From contig NZ_QNGB01000004.1 in the NCBI RefSeq assembly GCF_003298505.1, positions 1 to 64,000 of the forward strand: a stretch of DNA of 64,000 nt. Reading direction: 5' to 3'. This document shows positions 8,582 through 16,758 of the stretch, in pieces. Source of the DNA: Roseovarius sp. TE539. Its GTDB lineage: Bacteria; Pseudomonadota; Alphaproteobacteria; Rhodobacterales; Rhodobacteraceae. Both the position numbers and the translations under genes were made by a program. The stretch's first letter is position 1. Each line of letters begins with the position of its first letter. The notes beneath the pieces are model-generated. The model made no database searches. It was not told the origin of the DNA and saw nothing but the letters and a program-made list of their open reading frames with translations.

Positions 8582-9033
8582 AGCGGCAGCACCTCGTCGG
8601 ATTTGATCCGCGCCACATGCATCAGCGCCTCGATGTCCGCGATATGGGGAAGCGTAAGGATCGCGGTTCGATAGACTTGCTGGTAATGTGCCATGTCCCG
8701 CGCGATGACCGAAAGGCGCACATCCACACGGCCGAGGAACGTCTGGATCTCGACCACGTCGGGCACCTCGCGGGCGGCGGCGAGGAATTCATCGAAGGCC
8801 CGGGGCTGTGTCTTGTCCAGGGCGATGCGCAGGGACACCTCGACCTCCCGGCCAAGTGCGCGCCAGTTGATGACGGCATGATTTCCCCGGATCACACCTT
8901 CCTGTCGCATTTTTTCGATCCTGCGGGTGCATGTCGCGGCTGTCACGCCTGCGCGTTCAGCCAGTTCAGCGAAGCCTGTCGTCGGGTTGTGCTGATAGTG
9001 CCTGAGAATGCGCTTGTCCGTATCGTCCAGCAT
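8578..9033 (-). CDS. Lrp/AsnC-family transcriptional regulator (first of a tandem pair)
   Basis: 151 residues with the same build as its neighbour: helix-turn-helix (MLDDTDKRILRHYQHNP, TAATCTRRIEKMRQ) followed by a RAM domain (VSLRIALDK, GRVDVRLSVIARDM). The two differ throughout, so this is an old paralogous pair, not a recent duplication; the pair may form mixed oligomers. The gene is divergent from ilvC with 145 bp between, and that AT-rich gap holds a palindrome suited to an Lrp-type operator. Confidence 0.9.
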   Translation of the reverse strand: MLDDTDKRILRHYQHNPTTGFAELAERAGVTAATCTRRIEKMRQEGVIRGNHAVINWRALGREVEVSLRIALDKTQPRAFDEFLAAAREVPDVVEIQTFLGRVDVRLSVIARDMAHYQQVYRTAILTLPHIADIEALMHVARIKSDEVLPL

Positions 9034-9067
9034 GAAAATCCCTACGATATTCGATTACGCGCATCAT

Positions 9068-9080
9068 ATTTTCGCAAAAT
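9068..9080. promoter_or_regulatory. AT-rich palindrome in the lrp/ilvC intergenic region, candidate operator
   Basis: ATTTT-CGC-AAAAT is a perfect 5+5 bp inverted repeat in the 145 bp gap between the divergent regulator and ilvC. The surrounding 50 bases are far richer in A and T than the genes on either side. Lrp/AsnC proteins favour such sites. Binding is inferred. Confidence 0.4.
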
Positions 9081-9157
9081 GTAAAAATGAAGTGCTTTTT
9101 GCCATCATTCTTGTGGCTGCAAGAGTAGGATACTGACGACCTGACTGAACGGCATGA

Positions 9158-10201
<1,044 letters not shown>

Positions 10202-10220
10202 ACCCGTCTTCGGAAACCGC

Positions 10221-10253
10221 GACAGGGGCGCGCCTGCCAAGGGTGCCCCTGTC
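10221..10253 (+). terminator. hairpin after ilvC, possible terminator
   Basis: GACAGGGGC at 10221-10229 pairs with GCCCCTGTC at 10245-10253, leaving a 15-base loop, 20 bp after the ilvC stop. There is no U-run after the stem, so it may act as a 3' stabiliser or weak terminator. Confidence 0.4.
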
Positions 10254-10273
10254 TGCACGGAAAGATAGAGCGA

Positions 10274-11200
10274 ATGCAGGATATCGCCCCCGTCAACTGG
10301 CTCAGGATCGGGTTCCTCGGGGTTGTCTGGGGCGCAAGCTTCATGTTCATGACCCTGGCACTCGGCAGTGTCGGGCCATTGCTGCTGGCGGCAATGCGCA
10401 TCGCGCTAGGGGCGGTGTTCCTTGTTGGGCTTGCCCATGCCATGGGGATCGGTTTGCCGCCGCGTCGTGGTCCTGATGCGGGGCGCATCTGGCTTTTCGC
10501 CCTGGCTATGGCCCTGTTTTCCAATGCGGTTCCCTTTACACTGCTGGGCTGGGGGCAGCAGGTGGTCGCCTCGGGATTTGCCGGCGTTTGCATGTCGGCG
10601 GTACCGCTCCTGATCTTGCCACTGGCACACATTTTCGTGCCGGGGGAACATCTGACATGGCGGCGCCTGGCGGGATTTGTACTGGGAACAGGCGGTGTGG
10701 TCGTCCTGATCGGGCCGGGCGCCTTCGCATCGACCGGCAAGGATTTGGAGCTGCTGGCCAAGCTCGCTTGCGTGGCGGCCGCCGGATGTTATGCGACGGG
10801 CACGATTTTCACCCGGCTTTGCCCGGATGTTGACCGGGTGTCACTCTCGGCGGCCGTGTTGCTTCTGGCCAGCATGATTCTGCTGCCTGTCGCGCTGATT
10901 GTCGAAGGTCTGCCGGAGGATCTGGACATGATCGGGGTCATCGCGGTCGTGTACCTCGGGATCCTGCCCACAGGTGTGGCGCAGATTGTGCTTGTTCAGG
11001 TCAATCGCGAAGCCGGCCCGTCGTTCTTCGGGTTGGTGAACTACATGGTCCCGGTCTGGTCGGTGATATTCGGGGCGCTCATTCTGTCCGAGCCGGTGCC
11101 ACCAAGCCTGTTGAGTGGTCTGGCATTGATCCTTTTCGGTGTCGCGATCAGCCAGGCGGCGGCGCTCAGGCGTTTGTTCGGCCGCCGTGCGACGGGCTGA
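10274..11200 (+). CDS. DMT-superfamily (EamA) transporter
   Basis: 308 residues with about ten hydrophobic segments and the repeated EamA layout: WGASFMFMTLALGSVGP near the start and a second half with GLVNYMVPVWSVIFGALILSE. Members export amino acids or other metabolites across the inner membrane; the substrate here is unknown. The gene starts 72 bp after ilvC, and its last 35 bp overlap the end of convergent folP. Confidence 0.85.
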   Translation: MQDIAPVNWLRIGFLGVVWGASFMFMTLALGSVGPLLLAAMRIALGAVFLVGLAHAMGIGLPPRRGPDAGRIWLFALAMALFSNAVPFTLLGWGQQVVASGFAGVCMSAVPLLILPLAHIFVPGEHLTWRRLAGFVLGTGGVVVLIGPGAFASTGKDLELLAKLACVAAAGCYATGTIFTRLCPDVDRVSLSAAVLLLASMILLPVALIVEGLPEDLDMIGVIAVVYLGILPTGVAQIVLVQVNREAGPSFFGLVNYMVPVWSVIFGALILSEPVPPSLLSGLALILFGVAISQAAALRRLFGRRATG

Positions 11201-12221
11201 CATCCGCTTTGTCCGCTTGTCCCCGATGGATCGCGCTCCACAGATCAAGGGCCGATCGCGTCGCCTTGACATCATGTACGCGCAGGATCTGCACCCCCTG
11301 CATGACACCGGCCAGCGCCACGGAAACCGATCCCGGCACGCGGTCGCCCGGTTGTGGTGCCTTGCCAATATCGGCGATGAAACGTTTGCGTGAAGCGCCC
11401 AGAAGCAGCGCGCACCCCAGGCCGTGGAAAATCGACATGTTGCGCAGGAGGGTCAGGTTGTGTTCCTGTGTCTTGCCAAAACCGATACCGGGATCAACGA
11501 TGATCCGGTGCCTCTCGATGCCGATGCCGATGAGCGCGTTCACCCGCTCGGCCAGGAAATCGTAGACATCGAGAACCACGTCATCATAGCGGGGATCAAC
11601 CTGCATGGTCTGCGGGTCGCCCTGGGCATGCATTATACAGACCGGCAGGTTCTTTTCGGCGCAAAGCGGGGCCAGCTCCTTGTCGAAGGTGAAGCCTGCC
11701 ACATCGTTGACCAGTCCCGCGCCGGCATCGTGCGCAGCGCGGGCCACGGCGGCCTTGCGCGTGTCAATCGAGACGGGAACACGCCCGTCTTTCCGGATTT
11801 GGCGTATTACGGGTATGACGCGCGCGCTTTCTTCCCGCGCGGGCACTTCTGTGGCGCCGGGGCGGGTGGATTCTCCGCCGACATCCACGATCGCCGCACC
11901 CTGGTCCGCCATGTCGCGCGCGTGCTGGAGCGCGACATCGTGGGCATAGTGTTCGCCACCATCCGAAAAGCTGTCGGGCGTGACATTCAGAATCCCCATC
12001 AGCCGTGGTGCCGCGAAGTCCAGCCCGCAGATGGGTGCCCGTTGTGACGTGAGGCGATCCAGTGTTTCGGACGGCACCTCGCTGACGGGTAGCATGACAG
12101 GCGACGCATCGCGTTGGCGCAATTCCACGGTATCAAACCAGGTCCAGCCGTCGGCCAGCGTCAGCGCAGTCTCGGGGCGGGCATCGTCGTGACGGAGAAG
12201 GGGACGGAAATAGTGTGTCAT
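11166..12221 (-). CDS. folP: dihydropteroate synthase
   Basis: 351 residues from the ATG at 12221. It joins p-aminobenzoate to the pterin pyrophosphate in folate synthesis. The pterin-binding TIM barrel begins near residue 70 with GILNVTPDSFSDGG; VDVGGESTRPGA, VSIDTRKAAVA, LVNDVAGF, DPGIGFGKT and LGASRKRFI follow in the expected order. A 65-residue N-terminal region (LTLADGWTWFDTVEL) precedes the barrel, longer than in E. coli but common in this family of bacteria. folB lies 40 bp upstream on the same strand. Confidence 0.95.
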   Translation of the reverse strand: MTHYFRPLLRHDDARPETALTLADGWTWFDTVELRQRDASPVMLPVSEVPSETLDRLTSQRAPICGLDFAAPRLMGILNVTPDSFSDGGEHYAHDVALQHARDMADQGAAIVDVGGESTRPGATEVPAREESARVIPVIRQIRKDGRVPVSIDTRKAAVARAAHDAGAGLVNDVAGFTFDKELAPLCAEKNLPVCIMHAQGDPQTMQVDPRYDDVVLDVYDFLAERVNALIGIGIERHRIIVDPGIGFGKTQEHNLTLLRNMSIFHGLGCALLLGASRKRFIADIGKAPQPGDRVPGSVSVALAGVMQGVQILRVHDVKATRSALDLWSAIHRGQADKADVSPSHGGRTNA

Positions 12222-12261
12222 GGTTGGTGCATGGCGCAGGTGGCCTGGCTTGACAAGCAGG

Positions 12262-13194
12262 TCACAGGCCCGATTGCGCCATGTCCTGAACCAGCACCGG
12301 CACATTCGCGCCGTCTTCGGGTGGCGTGGCGCCGATCAGAAGCAGGTCCGAGGCTTCAATGTGATCCGCGAACCAAGCCGCCAGTGCGACAGCATCGCCC
12401 GGTTCGGTGGTCGGGCCGTCGATCGCGTCCAGAACGATCTTGGACGGCGCCCAGACACTGATCTGACCGTTCTTCATCGCCCAGTCGAGTTCGGTGCGTG
12501 TGCCGATCACCACGCACCGATCGTCACGCCCCGCAAGGACCCAGGCATTCTGTTCGATCTCCAGCAGGGCGATGCGGCGCTGCGCCATACGGTGGCGGGC
12601 ATCCGGCTGTGTGGCATCCGCCGCCCCGACGCAAAGGATCACAGGCTCGGTACGGTTCTGCAACTGGTCCAGCCAGTGCCCGAGGTTGGGTGACATGATG
12701 GCCCGGTTGCTCAGGAATACCACATGGGGGCGCGGGCGCGCGTCCGCCTGCAATGCCACCGGCTTTGTTGCCACGTCCTGCATTGAGCGCACGATCTCGA
12801 CACCAAGGGCACCTGGCCCGCGATCAAGTTTCTCGATCCGGACGAAACAGCGCACTGCCTGTGGTTCCGCAAGAATTCTTTCCGCGATCCGTTCGGCGAG
12901 CGTTTCGAGAAGGTTCAACCTCTCTTCGGCCAGTTCTGCGCCAATCGCCTCGGTTACCCGATCATAGGACAGGATGCGATCCACATCGTCATCCAAAGGC
13001 TCGGTGACCGGGCGCACCTCGACGACAACATTGAAACATACCCTCTGGGTTGTGCCACGTTCCGCCTGAAACGCACCGATTTCCACTTCGACCACGTGGT
13101 CGCGCAGTGAAATGCGGTCAAGCGGACCGTCGGGGGCCGTGGCGTCGGCGCGTGCCGCCGGATGCTCGAATGCCAGTCTGATTTCATTGCTCAT
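12262..13194 (-). CDS. folB: dihydroneopterin aldolase fused to an amino-acid-kinase-like domain
   Basis: 310 residues from the ATG at 13194 (MSNEIRLAFE). Residues about 26-137 are a dihydroneopterin aldolase: RISLRDHVVEVEIGAF, then LLETLAERIAERIL and the catalytic-lysine block FVRIEKLDRGPGALGVE (Lys122). FolB proteins are usually near 120 residues; this one has about 170 more. The tail (PHVVFLSNRAIM, then WAPSKIVLDAI, DAVALAAWFADHIEASDLLLIG) resembles the nucleotide-binding core of the aspartate/glutamate/uridylate kinase fold. The tail's function is unknown. Upstream neighbour of folP, likely the same transcript. Confidence 0.88.
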   Translation of the reverse strand: MSNEIRLAFEHPAARADATAPDGPLDRISLRDHVVEVEIGAFQAERGTTQRVCFNVVVEVRPVTEPLDDDVDRILSYDRVTEAIGAELAEERLNLLETLAERIAERILAEPQAVRCFVRIEKLDRGPGALGVEIVRSMQDVATKPVALQADARPRPHVVFLSNRAIMSPNLGHWLDQLQNRTEPVILCVGAADATQPDARHRMAQRRIALLEIEQNAWVLAGRDDRCVVIGTRTELDWAMKNGQISVWAPSKIVLDAIDGPTTEPGDAVALAAWFADHIEASDLLLIGATPPEDGANVPVLVQDMAQSGL

Positions 13195-13292
13195 AGGACG
13201 CTCCGGAAAGGGTGGGCGCAGCCTAGAGGCATCGAAACGGTCGGCATGCGCAAATGCGGCAGGCAACGCCCGTTTTGCGCCGGTCGCGCGCT

Positions 13293-13901
13293 TCAGTTCT
13301 GTGAAAGGCGGGTCGTCAGCCTGTAGAAGTGATGGACCCCTATCGTGGCCGTCCGGGGAAAGACGCGCGACCAGTCCGGTGACACCTGGCGGGTATGATA
13401 ATGTGTCGCTCCGTCAGTCAGGGGGCGATCGGCGCCACCGGTCATGAGCTTGGCAATCTTGCTGACCCTGCGATAGGCGCGTTGCTCGCTGATGACTTCT
13501 TTCTTGCCATCGCAAGTATAGGTGAACTGACAGGCGAACTTGCGTCCCGTACCCTGATTTATCACACCGCAGACAGACCCCGGGAAGCGCGGATTATCGA
13601 CACGGTTCATGATCACTTCGGCGACCGCAAACTGTCCCTTGACGCTTTCGCCACGGGCCTCGAAGTAAAGGGCTTCGGCCAGGCACTTCCAACCATCACC
13701 GAATTTGCGCGGTTTCTGAACGTCCAGCCAATCCCGCGTATAGCGAATGCCGATGCCGACTTCCTCAAGGTATCCGGCGAGGCGGGACTCCGGGATCGTG
13801 TTCAACGCCCGCCGTTCATCATTGACCAGCCGGTCGACCTTCGTGTCGGCCAAGGCCATGCCTGAAAACGCCAGAATGAATGCCAGGGCGATGCGTGTCA
13901 T
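13293..13901 (-). CDS. SleB/CwlJ-type cell wall hydrolase, secreted
   Basis: 202 residues from the ATG at 13901, which gives a clean signal peptide (MTRIALAFILAFSGMALA, cleavage after residue 18). The longer open frame has no signal and no homology. The Hydrolase_2 domain contains CLAEALYFEARGE, with the presumed catalytic Glu, then AVAEVIMNRV and the paired cysteines around SVCGVINQG and FACQFTYTC. Spore-forming bacteria use relatives in germination; in Gram-negatives they act as muramidases in envelope turnover. It is probably periplasmic. Confidence 0.88.
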   Translation of the reverse strand: MTRIALAFILAFSGMALADTKVDRLVNDERRALNTIPESRLAGYLEEVGIGIRYTRDWLDVQKPRKFGDGWKCLAEALYFEARGESVKGQFAVAEVIMNRVDNPRFPGSVCGVINQGTGRKFACQFTYTCDGKKEVISEQRAYRRVSKIAKLMTGGADRPLTDGATHYHTRQVSPDWSRVFPRTATIGVHHFYRLTTRLSQN

Positions 13902-14146
13902 GCCAACCTCCAGGTTCCTTGCCGGACCAGATCCGTGCAAATACCGGCGCCTCTTACCGAATTTCTGCCCTGCCGTCCAGCTTGGCCCCGGTGAGCCCGG
14001 GCTCGACGGGTCAATCGGGGGCACGGATGGCCGCGTTCGCGCCATTCATTCGCAAACGCAACAGCACCGTCCAACCCGGCCAAATCGCCCTTTTAAAGGG
14101 GTTCCCGTTTCAAAACGGGCCTGCATCGCAGTGGGCCGCGCATCCC

Positions 14147-16687
14147 TCAGCCAGTCCTGTCGCGCACCGCGAGCTGTGCCGCGGCAAGCCGCGCGACCGG
14201 CACCCGGAAAGGCGAGCACGAGACGTAATCGAACCCCACGCGACGGCAAAAGGCAATCGATTCGGGGTTTCCGCCATGTTCACCGCAGATTGACAGCATG
14301 AGTCCGGGATGCGCCTTGCGGGCGCGATCCGCACCAATGCTGAGCAACTCCCCCACGCCTTCGACGTCAAGCGTGTGAAACGGATCCTCCGGATAAACCC
14401 CTTGTTGCACGTAATCGGACATGAACCGGCCGGCATCATCACGCGAAAGGCCATATGTCATTTGCGTGAGGTCGTTGGTGCCGAAACTCAGGAATTCGAC
14501 CAGCGGAGCAATCTCTCCGGCGCGAAGTGCCGCGCGGGGCGTCTCGACCATCACGCCCAGACGGTAGGTGAAGTCCCGGCCGGTCTCGTTACGCACTGCC
14601 GCAGCAACAGCGTCGATCCGCGTCTTGACAAGTTCCACCTCCCGGCGTGCCGAAACCAGTGGAATCATGATTTCGGGCACGACCGGTTCGCCTTCCCGGC
14701 TGCCTTGCAACGTGGCCTCGAAAATGGCCCGTGATTGCATGTCGTAGATTTCGGGCACGGTAATACCCAGGCGCACACCGCGCATCCCCAGCATCGGATT
14801 GTATTCGCCAAGTGCCTCGACACGGCGGGTCACATCCGACATCGGCAGATCCAGCGCCTCGGCCAGTTCCAGCATGCCCGAACGTTCGTGCGGCAGGAAT
14901 TCATGAAGAGGCGGATCGAAAAGCCGTATACATACAGGCTGTCCCTGCATGATCCGGAACAGATCGGTGAAATCCTCACGCTGCATCGGCAACAGCCGCT
15001 CCAGCGCCGCGGCGCGATCCTGGCTGCTGTCGGCGAAGATCATCTCGCGCATGACCGTGAGGCGGTCAGCTTCGAAAAACATGTGCTCTGTCCGGCACAG
15101 CCCGATTCCCTGAGCGCGAAAATTGCGGGCCAGCTCGGCATCGGCGGGTGTATCCGCATTGGCGCGCACCCCGATATCGCGGACTTCGTCGGTCCAGTCC
15201 ATGAGAACGCGAAGTGAGTCGTCGTGGCCCGCGTCCAGCAGAGGGGCCTTGCCCGCCAGAACCTCGCCATTGGAGCCGTCTATCGTGATCACGTCGCCTT
15301 CGGCAAAAACGCGCCCGTCGGGGGCGGTAAGCTGCTTGCGCCGGGTCTGGAAGCGAATGTCAGAGGCGCCCACCACGCATGGAAGGCCGATACCGCGCCC
15401 GATCACGGCGGCATGGCTGGTCATACCGCCACGTTCCGTCAGCACAGCCACAGCCGCATGCATGCCGCGTATGTCCTCGGGGCTGGTTTCCCGGCGTACA
15501 AGAATGCAGGGCTCGTCGCGCGCGGCGGCGGATTGTGCGGCATTCGCCGAAAACACGATCCGGCCCCACGCCGCGCCGGGGCTCGCGGCAACGCCGGTTG
15601 CCAGCACATCACGCTGAGCCTCGGGATCGACCTGCCGGTGCAGCATCTCGTTCAGCGCCCTCGGCTCGATCCGCATCAGTGCTTCTTCACGGTTGATGAT
15701 ACCGTCCTGAGCAAGCGCCACGGCAATGCTGACCGCCGCGCGGGCACTGCGTGCCACCCGGACCCCGTCGAGAATAAACAGCTTGCCGTTCTCGATGGTG
15801 AACTCGGCTTGCATTTCCTCGCGCAGCTTCTCACGCATCAGGGCGGTGTGCGCCTTCAGTTGCGCGAACGCGTCCGGTGCCAGCTCCTCAAGCGACGGTC
15901 CGCGGGGATCACGCTCCAGGTAAAGGGCGTCGGCCCCGCCGCTCAGCGCTTCGCGTCCCTGGGATTGCGACAGGTAGCGGCCGGTTATCTGGCGCGCTCC
16001 CGTCTGGCTGTTGACCAGCTGCATCACGCCCGATCCGCATTCTCCCTGCCCCAGCCCGAGCGCCATTTCCTGCACCACAAGGCCCAGCCCCGCATCCGCG
16101 GGGGCGCCCTTGGCCTGTCTCAGCAATCGCGCGGTGGTGCCTTCCCATGCCCGGGCCATCGAACGCAGAACTTCGGCCAGTTGAACCGAGGGATCCTGTG
16201 GAAATGCCTCTTCGGTCTCGTCCTCGTAGGCTTTCAGCGCTTCGGCAAGTCCGCGCGCGGGGTCGTCGCTCAGGTCGTCGAAGATGTCCGGATCCAGCCG
16301 CGACACATGGATCGCATAGGATTGCACGAACCGCATATAGAGTTCCGACGCGGCCCGCTCTCCGAGCCTTTCACAGAGATCGGCGTGGAGGGATGTATTC
16401 ATGCCGATGTTCAGAACGGCCCGGGGTCCGCCCCAGTCCGGATCCTCCGACGACGGCCTTACACAGAGAAGCGGCGCGGACCCGAACGGCCCCAGGAGCC
16501 GATCCATGTCAGGTATCTCTCCGGCGGCGATCGCATGGACCGCATCAAAAGACAATGCAACCGTGCGCGGAACCGGCAGGTCCAGCCTCAGGAGGCGTTG
16601 GAGACACTTTGCGCGGCCACCATGTGTATCCGTGCGCATCGGAACGTCCGGTGTGATCAGGGTTATGTCGGGGTCATTTTGCTGCAC
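14147..16687 (-). CDS. ppdK: PEP-utilising dikinase, divergent pyruvate phosphate dikinase
   Basis: 846 residues from a GTG at 16687, chosen because AAGGAAGG lies 7 bases before it. Middle phosphohistidine domain: TERGGMTSHAAVIGRG with His425. C-terminal PEP/pyruvate TIM barrel: GLCRTEHMFFE, NPMLGMRGVRLG, SFGTNDLTQMTYG, and the catalytic Cys801 in SICGEHGG. These match PPDK (ATP + phosphate + pyruvate to PEP). The nucleotide-binding N-domain is unusual: the conserved PPDK text around SMPGMMDT is replaced by SEDPDWGGPRAVLNIGMN, and the N-terminal GGKGA motif reads GGRAK. Function as a true PPDK is therefore likely but not certain. Confidence 0.8.
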   Translation of the reverse strand: MQQNDPDITLITPDVPMRTDTHGGRAKCLQRLLRLDLPVPRTVALSFDAVHAIAAGEIPDMDRLLGPFGSAPLLCVRPSSEDPDWGGPRAVLNIGMNTSLHADLCERLGERAASELYMRFVQSYAIHVSRLDPDIFDDLSDDPARGLAEALKAYEDETEEAFPQDPSVQLAEVLRSMARAWEGTTARLLRQAKGAPADAGLGLVVQEMALGLGQGECGSGVMQLVNSQTGARQITGRYLSQSQGREALSGGADALYLERDPRGPSLEELAPDAFAQLKAHTALMREKLREEMQAEFTIENGKLFILDGVRVARSARAAVSIAVALAQDGIINREEALMRIEPRALNEMLHRQVDPEAQRDVLATGVAASPGAAWGRIVFSANAAQSAAARDEPCILVRRETSPEDIRGMHAAVAVLTERGGMTSHAAVIGRGIGLPCVVGASDIRFQTRRKQLTAPDGRVFAEGDVITIDGSNGEVLAGKAPLLDAGHDDSLRVLMDWTDEVRDIGVRANADTPADAELARNFRAQGIGLCRTEHMFFEADRLTVMREMIFADSSQDRAAALERLLPMQREDFTDLFRIMQGQPVCIRLFDPPLHEFLPHERSGMLELAEALDLPMSDVTRRVEALGEYNPMLGMRGVRLGITVPEIYDMQSRAIFEATLQGSREGEPVVPEIMIPLVSARREVELVKTRIDAVAAAVRNETGRDFTYRLGVMVETPRAALRAGEIAPLVEFLSFGTNDLTQMTYGLSRDDAGRFMSDYVQQGVYPEDPFHTLDVEGVGELLSIGADRARKAHPGLMLSICGEHGGNPESIAFCRRVGFDYVSCSPFRVPVARLAAAQLAVRDRTG

Positions 16688-16758
16688 TGCGGCACCTTCC
16701 TTGGTTGGCGCAGCATACGCTTGGTGTCGAGCAAGGCAAGGCCCGGCTTGCGGTGGTC

